A DNA stretch of 64,000 nt from Stigmatella ashevillena (GTDB lineage: Bacteria; Myxococcota; Myxococcia; Myxococcales; Myxococcaceae), in assembly GCF_028368975.1 (NCBI RefSeq), contig NZ_JAQNDM010000001.1, forward strand, positions 434,001 through 498,000, in the 5' to 3' direction. Position 1 is the first letter of the stretch, and every line of letters begins with the position of its first letter. This document shows, in pieces, positions 1 through 9,424 of this stretch. The translations under genes and the position numbers were made by a program. Under the pieces are notes generated by a model. It saw only the letters and a program-made list of their open reading frames with translations, made no database searches and was not told where the DNA came from.

Positions 1-933
1 TGGAACGTGAGGGCGTAGATGTCTTCTGGCTCATGGAGCACGTTGGCTCGCACAAGCCGCCCTGCCTCTTCCAGGAGGGCCTGCTTGTAGAGGAAGTAGC
101 GGTTGACGATGCCGTACTTCGGATACTCGCGGTAGCCGATGAAGGTCCGGAGCCGACGGATCATCCGTTGCGTTTCCCCGGCCTTCTGCTCCCCATCCGG
201 CACTTGCTTCAAGCGTTCCAGCAGCTCCTGTTCCTTCTTCGAGGCCTCCTGTCGCCCTTGCTCGAACTTCCGGCGGCCAGCCCCCGGCTCGAAGTTCCGA
301 AGCCAGCCTCGATCGATGCCACCCTCCGGTTTGCAGTGACGGGATCGGCCGTGAACAAGATGCCCGCCGCCTGCGGGAGGAGCATCTTCTGCACCACCAC
401 CGCCATGTGGACCTTGCGGTGGTCGAAACCGTGTTGGAGGCGGTAGGCGACTGCCCGCTCGGTGAAGAGCGAGGCCCAGCACCGGCTGATGTGATTCAGG
501 ATCGCCGGCTTGCCGATGACATTCAGGAACGTATCCTGCTGGCCCGCGAAGGAAGCCTCCGGTAGATCCTCCGCCGTCGCGCTGGACCGCACGGCGTAGG
601 CCTCTTGCTCCCCGAGTCTGGCGAGGAAACGGGTGATCGATTCTTGGATGTCTTCAGGGATGGCGATCCCTTCGATGACCCCGCGGATCGCCGCGGCAAG
701 CTCCCGGATCGACTCGCGATCTTCGGCCTTCAGCAGCGCCAACCGGTCGAGCAAGTCGCCAATCGTCGGCGCTGCGCCCATGATCCGCTTGAAGGCTTCG
801 GTCGAGACGCAGAAGCCATCCGGCACGCGGATTCCTTCGTGCCTGGAAAGCTCCCCCAGGTTCGCGCCTTTCCCCCGACGAACCCGATGTCGGTTCGGTC
901 GACCTCCTGGAAGCCAATCACATACGCACGCAT
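1..933 (-). pseudogene. rifampicin phosphotransferase / PEP-synthase-like gene, frameshifted and internally deleted, runs off the window
   Basis: The reverse strand starts with an ATG at 933 (MRAYVIGFQEVDRTDIGFVGGK), the N-terminus of the Rph/PpsA-type ATP-grasp dikinase family. A single missing base in the G-run near 866-871 shifts the frame. The second frame then reads cleanly from PDGFCVSTEAFKRI through AVRSSATAEDLPEASFAGQQ to AGILFTADPV, the standard ATP-binding domain. At about 293-300 the frame changes again and the text jumps to a block (KKEQELLERLKQVPDG, then RTFIGYREYPKYG and EPEDIYALTF) that in full-length enzymes lies roughly 250-300 residues further on, inside the antibiotic-binding domain. 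A large central piece is therefore gone. The family phosphorylates rifamycins, or makes PEP in PpsA. This copy should be inactive. The C-terminal His domain would lie outside the window. Confidence 0.8.
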
Positions 934-1173
934 CTGTTCATCTCGTTCAGCCGTTCAGGGTCGCGAGGAGAGGCGCCATGAAGGGGTCACGGGCCGAGGA
1001 TAGCACGAGGCGCCCTGTCACCGTTCAGCCCCATTCCCGTGAGTCTGACATTGCTGTCCTGGTCCATCGGTATGTGAGGCGCGTCCCCAGCGCATCTCCC
1101 TGGGATGATGTGATGTTTCAGCCGGGCATTGCGATTGCACTGGGAGTGGCATCCCCCCGCCCAGGAAACACTC

Positions 1174-1509
1174 ATGCGCCCCTCTCCGCTCTTCGCCTCG
1201 CGTCACCCCGTGCTGTGCCGCCGACTCCTCCTCATGCCGTTGTTCCTCGTGCTCCAAGCCTGCTGCCTGGGTGAGCCACGGGAAGCGCTGGACGCTCCTC
1301 CCGATCACGAGTGCCAGACGGGCGTCGAGGCGGGCTACGACATCGCCATCTGGGAGTGCATCCAAGAGAATCGCGTCGTCGCATACCGCAGGAGTTCTGC
1401 TTTTGGCTCCTGCTCGGGCGTCACCGAGGAGCGGGTGCCCTGCGGAGAACTCACCCCCTTCGAGACAGCGAACACCGATGAGGTGCAGCGAGAATGCGCT
1501 TCTCCCTAG
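1174..1509 (+). CDS. small Cys-containing lipoprotein of unknown function
   Basis: About 111 residues. The ATG at 1174 is preferred over an in-frame ATG at 1129 because AGGAAA lies seven bases upstream and because translation from here gives a clean lipoprotein signal: basic start, hydrophobic LLLMPLFLV, lipobox LQAC. The mature part is short and polar, with several further cysteines (for example ECQTG, WECIQE, GSCSG, VPCGE), which suggests disulfides in the periplasm or on the surface. No family recognised. It is convergent with the large TPR gene on the other strand, with only about 33 bases between them. Confidence 0.6.
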   Translation: MRPSPLFASRHPVLCRRLLLMPLFLVLQACCLGEPREALDAPPDHECQTGVEAGYDIAIWECIQENRVVAYRRSSAFGSCSGVTEERVPCGELTPFETANTDEVQRECASP

Positions 1510-1542
1510 CCCGGGTAATGGAGAGGACTCGGGTGGGTGCGA

Positions 1543-4500
1543 CTATCGCGCCACGGGGAGCGCTCCGCTCGCACTGCTGCTCCTGGCCCTCTGGAGACTC
1601 GGAAGAGGGTCTGCACCGAGGGCCAGATAGATCTCGAACCACGCCAGATATGAACGCCAGGCAGCAGAACGCTGGTCGAGGAGGGAGCGATGCGCCTGGC
1701 CCAGGCGCTTGGGCACATCGAAAGGAAGCTGCGTGCTCCCCCCTGCGTGCAGCTGCGCCGCGAACCAGAGCACCCCCAGCTGACCGGCATCGACCGGCGC
1801 GCGGGTGCGCTCGATCAGGGTGTCAGCATGCAAGATCGCCTCGCCCAACCAGCGGGCCGCCTGCGCCATGTCCTGGCGATCCACGGCATTCTCGGCCAGC
1901 CGCAGCTCCGCCAACGTCACCGCGCCGACGTCCTGATCGCGATCCAGCTCGTCGAACTGCTCCAGGAACAGCGCACGCCGCTGCTCGATCGCGCGGGCAG
2001 CAACGTCCAGGCGCCCGAGCCGGGTCTCCGCGTTGGCGCGCAGTCCCGCGGCGATGATGCGATAGGACCGCATGACGTGCTCGGGTGTGGTGCGTCGCCA
2101 GCCCAACGTGGCCTGCACCGCAGGATCCGCCAGGTCTCGATCAACAATGGCCAGATCCTCCAAGGCCCGCTGAGGCTGCTCCCCCCCCAACGCCGCGGCG
2201 CTACGGGCCAACCGCACCACCAGCCGGTTGCGCAGCCCCTCCTTGTCGCGAGCCTCCGCATCCAGGAGGGGCAGCTCGCGATCATAGAGCACCAACGCAC
2301 GCTCGAACCGTCCTGCGGCGAGGTTGTAGAGCGCCGCGCGATCCAGTGCCAGGAGGGCGAATCCGGCCAGCTCCGGTGTGGCATCCAGTCGGGCCAGGGC
2401 TTGATCCGCCGTCTTCGCTGCCTCCTCCTCGCGGCCGACATGCAAGAGCGCCCGAGCCCGGGCCAGGGACGCCGCCAGCCCCGCTGCGTTGTCCACGTAG
2501 GGGAGCTTGTCCCGTTGCTCGAGGTACTCCAGAGCAATGTGGAAGTTGCCCACCTGGGTGTGCAGCAGCCCCAACGCGCCGAGGATCATCGCCCGGTAAC
2601 GGACGTTGTTGCGCACCAGATCCAGGGCGATCAAGTAGTGCCGGTTGGCCCGCTCCGCAGCGGCGGGATCCTGACGGCGGAGGAAATCCTCGTGATGGAT
2701 GGCGCCAGAGAGGGCCTGCACCACGCGCTGGCTCTTGAGCTCCTTCCACGACAGGCGCAGTTCCTTCACGGCCGCCGACACCGCCTGAGCGTGGGCCTCG
2801 TCATCCAGCTCGGGCAGCCGACACGCCATGAGATAGGCCTTCACGAAGTGCGCAAGCGGCTCGGCCATCTTGGCGGCGGTGGTGGTGACTTCCTTCTCCA
2901 CCCCCTCGGGGCTCGTGCCGGCGCGCAGACGCAGGTTGATGGATTCGACAGCACTCTCCAGGGAGCCCGTCCGTTGCGTCACGAGATCGAAGTCGGCACG
3001 GGCGTCATCCAGGCGCTGCCTCCCCAACCGGCGGTAGGCGCGGCCCGTCATCGCACGGCGGAACAACCGCTCGGCCCGGCGGCGTTCCTCGGTGCCGACC
3101 GGGGTGTCATCGACGTAGACCGCCGCCAGCGCCTCCAGCACTCCGTCGGCCCCGAGACTCGCCGCGCGCTCGACGGCGTCTTGCACCAGTGCACGGCGAC
3201 GAAGGGGATCCTTCTGCTGCCGGTAGAACGCAATCAAGGCATCCCGGACAGGACGGGGGGGGCGCTCGTCGTGCACCGCGTTGACATGTCGGCCCATCTC
3301 CAAGGCGAACGCATAGGCCGAGCCAACGGGTGCCGACGCAAGGGCCTGGGCCATGGCGGCATCCGCCTGCTCATAGGGACGTCCCCGGTACAGGGCGCGG
3401 ACAGCGGCACGCGCGAAGTCGAGCTGATCGTCCTCATGGAAGACTTTGTTCAGGGAGAGCTGGCGGCCGGCTTCCACCAGGGCCTCCCGATCGTCGAGCT
3501 TGCGGTAGAGCGAGTCCGCTCGTTCGAACCAGGCTTCCAGCACCGCGCGCGGCATGGTGTCGGTCAGCTGCGCCGCTTCCAGCTCCTGGCGTGCCCTCGT
3601 GAAGTCGCCAGCGTCCTCCGCCAGCTCGCTGCGCACCACGTGTTGAAAGACGGTGGAGGGCGGGCTCAGAGCGGCGGAGGGATCCAACGCGGCCATGCGC
3701 CGCCGCTCGGCCTCGCTCAGTTCGTCCACCATCAGGCCGCGCTCGCGCTCCTTCATGGCGCGCCGGTGGTCGATGAGGATCTGCAGCGGCTCCGCCAGTC
3801 CCGCGGTGGCGGGATCATTTACAGAGCGCATGCCGCGGGCGTAGAACCCTGCCGCCTCGAAGTCCTCGAAGGCCAGGTGCAGATAGCTCAGGCGCATCAT
3901 CAGCAGCCGACGGGGTTTGGGCCGAGCCTCGAGCAGCAGGCGCTGGCGATAGAGCAGGAGCTGATCCGCGCGACGGCCGACCATTCTCAACTCTTCGTTG
4001 AGACGAGGAACGTCCCAATGGCTGGGAACCTGGCCATCCAGCGGCAGTTGGTACACATCCAGCGTTCGATCGCGCGAACAGGTGGCGATGAGCGACTCGG
4101 CCGCAGGGGCCGGATACTCACAGTTCCAGGCCACACTGGTGAGCTGGTCCGGACTGGAGGCGGCGGCCAGCTCGGGCGCATCCTCGCGCTCTGCGGCGAA
4201 AGGCACCCGGAACAGCACCCCGCTGTCGCTGGCGTCGATCACCTCGTCCCCATTGGAGTCGGTGAAGAACTGCACCACGTACAGGAAGCGCCCATCCCGG
4301 GCGAACACCGGCTGTCCGGTCTGCCCTGGAAGATTGAGCATCAGCGGGATGGGCGCAGCGCCCGGGCGATCCAGCCGCAGTGCCTCCAGGTGGCGCGCGG
4401 CGCGCGCGGCGAATCCGGGGCCTACCTGCTGCACGGCGCGCTCGATCGGGACGTACACCAGCCAGCGCCCATCCGGAGAGAGGGTGGGACTGGTCAGGTT

Positions 4501-5025
4501 GCGCTCCAGCAGGGGCTTCGCGCTCAGTTTTTGCGCCACGTCGACCCGCGACAAGTGCAGATCGCCCTGGATGGCCGCCCGGCTCACCAGCGCGACATGC
4601 GAGGCATCGATCCACTCCGCCTGCACCGCGCTGCTCTCCTCCTCGAGGCAGCGGCGCTCCTCCGCAGCTGGCAGATCCCGCACACACAGTTGACCTCCGG
4701 CCTGATCCCGGAACGAGATGTAGAGCAGATGCTTGCCGTCTGGGCTGATCCGCGGCCAGGTCACGTCGGCGCCTTCATCGAAGAGACGGCGCTCGCGCCC
4801 CCCTTCCAGCTCCTGAGCATAGATCTCGGTCGCGATGTTGCGGTTGGACACGAAGATCAGCCGCTTCCCATCGGGCTCCAGCTGCCCCAGGAAATGATCT
4901 CCCATGCCCACGGTGAGCCGCGTGGGCGTGCGCAAGCCACCGTCATTCTCATCGTCCTGCGCCCAGGCGGCGCACGTGAGGAGAACGGCCAGGGCCAGGA
5001 AGAGCCCACCACGAAACGTCAGCAC
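1543..5025 (-). CDS. exported TolB-type beta-propeller plus tetratricopeptide-repeat protein
   Basis: 1160 residues beginning with a signal peptide (LFLALAVLLTCAAWAQ). Residues about 40-330 carry repeated PD40/TolB-propeller phrases such as SPDGKHLLYIS, SPDGRWLVYV and ARDGRFLYVV. From about 370 to the end the protein is alpha-helical and Ala/Leu/Arg rich in the style of degenerate TPR repeats. The likely role is a periplasmic or outer-membrane-associated scaffold. No catalytic motif is visible. The start overlaps the end of the DUF1318 lipoprotein gene by seven bases, and that gene in turn overlaps the AsmA-like gene, so the three are almost certainly co-transcribed and coupled. The propeller suggests binding to envelope partners, as in TolB, but the actual partner is unknown. 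Confidence 0.8.
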   Translation of the reverse strand: MLTFRGGLFLALAVLLTCAAWAQDDENDGGLRTPTRLTVGMGDHFLGQLEPDGKRLIFVSNRNIATEIYAQELEGGRERRLFDEGADVTWPRISPDGKHLLYISFRDQAGGQLCVRDLPAAEERRCLEEESSAVQAEWIDASHVALVSRAAIQGDLHLSRVDVAQKLSAKPLLERNLTSPTLSPDGRWLVYVPIERAVQQVGPGFAARAARHLEALRLDRPGAAPIPLMLNLPGQTGQPVFARDGRFLYVVQFFTDSNGDEVIDASDSGVLFRVPFAAEREDAPELAAASSPDQLTSVAWNCEYPAPAAESLIATCSRDRTLDVYQLPLDGQVPSHWDVPRLNEELRMVGRRADQLLLYRQRLLLEARPKPRRLLMMRLSYLHLAFEDFEAAGFYARGMRSVNDPATAGLAEPLQILIDHRRAMKERERGLMVDELSEAERRRMAALDPSAALSPPSTVFQHVVRSELAEDAGDFTRARQELEAAQLTDTMPRAVLEAWFERADSLYRKLDDREALVEAGRQLSLNKVFHEDDQLDFARAAVRALYRGRPYEQADAAMAQALASAPVGSAYAFALEMGRHVNAVHDERPPRPVRDALIAFYRQQKDPLRRRALVQDAVERAASLGADGVLEALAAVYVDDTPVGTEERRRAERLFRRAMTGRAYRRLGRQRLDDARADFDLVTQRTGSLESAVESINLRLRAGTSPEGVEKEVTTTAAKMAEPLAHFVKAYLMACRLPELDDEAHAQAVSAAVKELRLSWKELKSQRVVQALSGAIHHEDFLRRQDPAAAERANRHYLIALDLVRNNVRYRAMILGALGLLHTQVGNFHIALEYLEQRDKLPYVDNAAGLAASLARARALLHVGREEEAAKTADQALARLDATPELAGFALLALDRAALYNLAAGRFERALVLYDRELPLLDAEARDKEGLRNRLVVRLARSAAALGGEQPQRALEDLAIVDRDLADPAVQATLGWRRTTPEHVMRSYRIIAAGLRANAETRLGRLDVAARAIEQRRALFLEQFDELDRDQDVGAVTLAELRLAENAVDRQDMAQAARWLGEAILHADTLIERTRAPVDAGQLGVLWFAAQLHAGGSTQLPFDVPKRLGQAHRSLLDQRSAAWRSYLAWFEIYLALGADPLPSLQRARSSSASGALPVAR

Positions 5026-5558
5026 TTCTTTTCTCCCCAGGTGCCATCCTCAGACTCGACCCAGCCACCGCAAACCACCCCCTCCGCATGCAACTGTCGC
5101 CAACGCTGCCGCAGGGACTCTTCCGGCGCGCCGGGGCGGACCGTCTGCATCCAATGCCAGAGTTGCAACCGGGCCCGGTTCACTCGCTCCACCAGGGAGA
5201 CGTCATCGGCCGACAGGCGTCCGGCCTGACAACTGCGCCGGGTGTCCACGAGCAGCCCGTCCCGCCCCTCGCCCACGCAGTGGCGCCGCAGCAGCTCGTC
5301 GACGCGGTCCGCCTGCGTCTTGCCCATGTTCTCGACCAACGGCGTGGGTTGGAGCCCCAGCTCCTCCAATTGGTTGGGCGTGAGCGGCACCGGCGCCGGG
5401 CTCATGCCCGAGCGAGCAAGCCGCCGCTCCACGTCCTGGAACGAGCCCGAGGCCTGTTCTTCGAGCGCTGTCGCGCGATCGACCATGACGATCTCCGGAG
5501 CGCGAATGCACCCGGGAGCGGCGAGGGCGGCAAGCAGCAGCAACCCGCAGTGTTTCAT
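5019..5558 (-). CDS. DUF1318 (YdbL-like) lipoprotein
   Basis: 179 residues. It begins with a short lipoprotein signal (LLLLAALAAPGC), followed by the DUF1318-like phrase PEIVMVDRATALEEQASG. The rest is helical and Arg/Leu rich, with three cysteines near the C-terminus. It overlaps the upstream AsmA-like gene by four bases and the downstream TPR gene by seven. In E. coli the DUF1318 protein YdbL is encoded with the AsmA-like protein YdbH and the small lipoprotein YnbE, which take part in lipid homeostasis between the two membranes. The same pairing of an AsmA-like protein with DUF1318 is seen here, but this DUF1318 protein carries its own lipobox. The link to lipid transport is inference from family and neighbourhood. 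Confidence 0.75.
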   Translation of the reverse strand: MKHCGLLLLAALAAPGCIRAPEIVMVDRATALEEQASGSFQDVERRLARSGMSPAPVPLTPNQLEELGLQPTPLVENMGKTQADRVDELLRRHCVGEGRDGLLVDTRRSCQAGRLSADDVSLVERVNRARLQLWHWMQTVRPGAPEESLRQRWRQLHAEGVVCGGWVESEDGTWGEKKC

Positions 5559-8500
5559 GGTGTGGCCTCCGGAAGCGACAAGGAGTTGATGACGCGGTCG
5601 ATGATGGGGCCCATGGGGATGCCCCGGATCTCATCGATGCTGATCAGACTGGCCGGGCCACCCATAGTGATGGCCAGGCGGCCGAAGCCGTGGTTGAAGC
5701 TCACCCGCACGTGCTTCGGGTAGCCCAGCCCCAACGCGTAGCGGACACGGTTGGTAGCGGGATCGGCATGGTGCGGATCCTCGAGATCGAGCAGATCGAG
5801 CAGGTGGCGGTTGCCAATGCGCAGGATCTCCGCACGCCCGTTGATGCTGCGATCCTTGCCGGAGATGACCACGGCGGCATTTCCGTCGAAGGGCTCTCCC
5901 CGAGACGATCTCACGCCGGTCGCCCGCACGTGAGCCTCCAGGAGGGAGTGCTTCCCTTTCCAGTCCAGCACGCACTGTCCGGTGATACGCCCACCGCGGA
6001 CGCCCATCTCCAACTGGCTCATGGACACCACGTTCTGGTTGATGGACAGGTTTCCAGCCAGGGGCGCGATGGAGACAAACGGCGTGGTGATGCTGCTCGC
6101 GGACATGAAGCTTCTGCGCGTGAGCAAGGGATGCTGGTCGGCGAAACGAAGCATCGAGTACGGGTTCGTATCGATGTCGCTCAGCAGCCGCACCCCGCTC
6201 CCGGTCAGCTCCACGTTCCCATTCACCGGCACGTTGCCATCGAGCGCTTCGATGGCGATCCCCGACTCGGGCAGCCGCACATTCACGTTCTGGAGGAGAA
6301 GGTTGGAGAGGGTTCGAAAGACCACCAGGTCGGGCGAAGCCACCCGGAACTCGACCGTGGCCTTGCCGCTGCTCTCAAGAAGGCCGGGCTGCGCGAGCCT
6401 GGACAGGTCCTGCTCCAGCGCCCCCTGCACCGCCAGACGGCGCCGGTTGTCGCTGAGATCGAGCCGACCTCTGGCTTTCAGCAAGGTCTGGGTCCCTGAA
6501 TGGGACAAGTAAAGGTCGGGAATGTGAATGACGCCAGGGGGCTTCCAGCGGACGGAGAACGACCCCTCCAGGTCCTGAACCGGATACGGCAGCGCAGGCC
6601 TCTGCTCGAGGGAGCGGACCTTCAACAGTTGCTTCAGCTCTATCTCGCCCGCTTCCCACTGACCGGTGAACGTGGCGGTGGTGTCGCTCGCCAAGTCAGC
6701 GAAGGTCAGCCGACGATCGCTCAGGCCCAGGGAGAGTCTCTCCACCGTCAGGTGGCTGTGGACGCTTCGCAGTGGCCCATCGACGTCCGACTCGACCTGC
6801 CAGCGCAGCGCGGGAAGGTTGATCGACACGCCCTCCTGCCTCCAACGGATGCCGCGTGCGTCCACCACCGCCTTTCCCTCGAAGCTGGCCGTTTGCCGAG
6901 GATCGGGGGCCAGACTCAGGGTTCCGTCCGCGGCGATGTCCGTGATCACGCCGAGCAGCGTGCCCTGCAGTTCGATGTTCAGCGCGAGGCGCGAGGAATC
7001 CAGCTCCGCGGGCATCCGAGCCTTGGCCAGGAGCGGTGACAGCGCACCGAGGGGTGGAAGCTCTCCCTTCACATCCAAGCGAAGCGCGCGGGCCTTCCGG
7101 TCGAACGCCAACGCGGCATCGAGTGGCATCTTCAGCCCTGCATGGCTTTTGAGCCCCAGCCGCAGCGATGGCTTGCGGCGATCGAAGTCCAGCGTCAGGG
7201 TCTGGTGCTGAGAACCCGCCTCGGTCTCACCGATGCGCAGGCCTTCGATCTGAAGGTCCAGTTCGCCCTTGTGCCGCCAGGCATCTCCTTGCGAGTTCAT
7301 CACGACGGCGATGTTGCCAGCCGACACGTCGTCCCATCCTGGCCGCTGCAGGCGCAGCTCTGTCCGGTGCTCCAGCCGGGGCGAGGGAGAAAAGATCCCC
7401 GCCAGTCTGCCCGTGGATGCCAGATTCACGGACAGGTGCTTCCAAGGAACCCGTGCAGCGACAGACTCGGGAATGAAGGGCCGGGCGGCCACGAGGTCCG
7501 GGGTCTGAAGAGACAGGCTGTATGCCACATCGTCGGCCCCTTTGGTGGCATCCAGCGACGCGTGCATCGTGCCCACGTCAAGCTCCAGACGGGCGCGGGC
7601 CCGGCTCCGCCGTGGATCCTCCATCTGAGGGAAGGCCTTCGACGCGTCGAGCTTCACGTGCACAGGGCCCTTCAGCACCTCGCGTCCATCCGCCATGACC
7701 ACCCGGAGCGCCCCGATGGGCACGTCCGCTTTCAGTGCAAAGGGCGGCTCGCCCGCCAGGGGCGCTTGGAGCTGAAAGCCCAGACGTTCAGCCGTCGCGC
7801 GGATCCCGTCTGCACGGATGTCCAATGTGTCCACCCTTCCGGACAGAACGGCATCCCCGGCGACCTTGATGGGCGATGAGAGGTCTGGCCGCAGCTGCTG
7901 CCCCTTCAATTCACCGGAGGCCTTCGGAACGAGAAGCGTGATGGGCCCTCGGACATCGAGTCCCTGAAGCGCGAATGCGAGCTGAGTGGACAGCCCCTGC
8001 TGGGGATCAGGGGTCGCCACCCAGGAGATGCGTCCACTTTCGAGTGCCAGACGGGAATCGTCTCGAGCAAGCTGGAGCGCCGCGACCTCGACGTCCAACC
8101 CGAGTCTGCCCTGGGCTCCCAGTTGCGGTATGGCGCTGAGGGTGAGCTCCTGAGCTTCCAAGTGCACCTTGCCGCGCTCGAGCGAGAACAGCCGCCACTC
8201 GGCGGGGATCCATTGCTGCAGCCGTCCAAGATCCACATCCACCAAGGCCCGCGTCACGACGGGAGGAACCTCCTCCGCATCCGGAAGCACCAAGCGGGCC
8301 TGCACTTCGGCGCTGTCGGTGAGCTGCGTGCGGTCCAGCTCGAGGGTGATGTGCCGCTTCTCGCCATCGAACTTCGCCGAGGCCGTCCCGTGTAGCAGCG
8401 AGCGGACCGTGAACTGCGGATCGAACGTCTGCCGCGCGACGTCGAGATCCACCCGCGCGCGCGCGGCCGACGCTCCGGCCTCCGCCGAGAAGATCAGCTC

Positions 8501-9241
8501 CAACGAGGCCTGGGCCGGAGGAAGGGCTGAACCTTCACGGCGCAACTCCACGGGAAGCGGCGCACCGGTCTGGCCCGTGGTGGCAAGGATCTTCCATCCA
8601 TCATCCTGATGCTTCGCTTCGACCGTGACGGCGAGCCCACTCAAGGACCAGCGCTCGAGCACTTCACCGCTCCGAACGCGGGCGTAGCTCAACGACACGC
8701 CCGACATCTCGGCCTTGCCGAAAGGCGGCGCGGAGGCCAGGAGTGCAGCCACCTGCTGAGAGGCTCCGAGTGGCGGCTCGACGGGCGGCGGCTCAGGGGC
8801 TTTTGGCCTCATCAACCCCGAGAAAGACGTGAGCCCTGCCTCGTCGGCCACCAGGGCCAGAGCGACTTCTCGCGCCGCCACTCGCTCCACCCGCGGTGAC
8901 TTGCTCAGCAGGGCACCCAGCGACCACTGGACCTCCAGGCTGCCGACGCGCAGCAACTCGGGCGCGACGCCCTGAAACGGCGACGGAGTCCGCACCACCA
9001 GCCCTTCCAGGCGCAGGCCCGAGAGCACGGCGATCCGGGCTGTTTGGTAGTCCAGTTGCAGCCCCGTGGCTGCTTCCACCTGAGAGACGATGCGCGGTTT
9101 CAGCCAGCGGTGCTCGAGGTGGTGCAGCGCGACCACCGCCGCGACCAACACCAGCACCAGGGTCGCGAGGAGACCCAGGAGCACGCCTGCGATGATTCGA
9201 GCCAACCGCCGGCGAGGACGTCCAGCTCCGGAGGATTCCAT
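5555..9241 (-). CDS. large AsmA/YdbH-like inner-membrane-anchored protein
   Basis: 1228 residues. A basic N-terminus (GRPRRRLARII) is followed by one transmembrane helix (residues about 14-38), then a very long beta-rich region with repeating short strands and little else, as in the AsmA/TamB/YdbH/YhdP bridge proteins. The stretch after the membrane anchor (VEAATGLQLDYQTARI, then GLRLEGLVVRTPSPF) is typical of the AsmA N-terminal repeat. The family forms hydrophobic grooves through which phospholipids are thought to cross the periplasm. The C-terminus ends just past IRGIPMGPIIDRVINSL. It is the first gene of the overlapping three-gene operon with the DUF1318 lipoprotein. Assignment specifically to YdbH rather than another AsmA paralogue rests on the DUF1318 neighbour. 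Confidence 0.75.
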   Translation of the reverse strand: MESSGAGRPRRRLARIIAGVLLGLLATLVLVLVAAVVALHHLEHRWLKPRIVSQVEAATGLQLDYQTARIAVLSGLRLEGLVVRTPSPFQGVAPELLRVGSLEVQWSLGALLSKSPRVERVAAREVALALVADEAGLTSFSGLMRPKAPEPPPVEPPLGASQQVAALLASAPPFGKAEMSGVSLSYARVRSGEVLERWSLSGLAVTVEAKHQDDGWKILATTGQTGAPLPVELRREGSALPPAQASLELIFSAEAGASAARARVDLDVARQTFDPQFTVRSLLHGTASAKFDGEKRHITLELDRTQLTDSAEVQARLVLPDAEEVPPVVTRALVDVDLGRLQQWIPAEWRLFSLERGKVHLEAQELTLSAIPQLGAQGRLGLDVEVAALQLARDDSRLALESGRISWVATPDPQQGLSTQLAFALQGLDVRGPITLLVPKASGELKGQQLRPDLSSPIKVAGDAVLSGRVDTLDIRADGIRATAERLGFQLQAPLAGEPPFALKADVPIGALRVVMADGREVLKGPVHVKLDASKAFPQMEDPRRSRARARLELDVGTMHASLDATKGADDVAYSLSLQTPDLVAARPFIPESVAARVPWKHLSVNLASTGRLAGIFSPSPRLEHRTELRLQRPGWDDVSAGNIAVVMNSQGDAWRHKGELDLQIEGLRIGETEAGSQHQTLTLDFDRRKPSLRLGLKSHAGLKMPLDAALAFDRKARALRLDVKGELPPLGALSPLLAKARMPAELDSSRLALNIELQGTLLGVITDIAADGTLSLAPDPRQTASFEGKAVVDARGIRWRQEGVSINLPALRWQVESDVDGPLRSVHSHLTVERLSLGLSDRRLTFADLASDTTATFTGQWEAGEIELKQLLKVRSLEQRPALPYPVQDLEGSFSVRWKPPGVIHIPDLYLSHSGTQTLLKARGRLDLSDNRRRLAVQGALEQDLSRLAQPGLLESSGKATVEFRVASPDLVVFRTLSNLLLQNVNVRLPESGIAIEALDGNVPVNGNVELTGSGVRLLSDIDTNPYSMLRFADQHPLLTRRSFMSASSITTPFVSIAPLAGNLSINQNVVSMSQLEMGVRGGRITGQCVLDWKGKHSLLEAHVRATGVRSSRGEPFDGNAAVVISGKDRSINGRAEILRIGNRHLLDLLDLEDPHHADPATNRVRYALGLGYPKHVRVSFNHGFGRLAITMGGPASLISIDEIRGIPMGPIIDRVINSLSLPEATP

Positions 9242-9424
9242 GATGTCGGGTTGCGAGCGACCGGCCTCCCCCGTCCTACCATGCGACGGAAGCGGGTTTC
9301 AATCGCAGGGAACCACCAGGAGCGAGAGGGCGCGGGCGCCCGGCGCATGGAGGGCGCCTGACTTCGACGCAGGGGCCTTTTCCTGTCTGCTACTCTGGGA
9401 ACCTACCCGGGAGGTTCCCCCGCC

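Noticed and set aside
1690-5229. 1179-residue open frame on the plus strand
   Set aside because: Antisense to the TolB-TPR gene, with Gln/Arg-rich composition and no domains.
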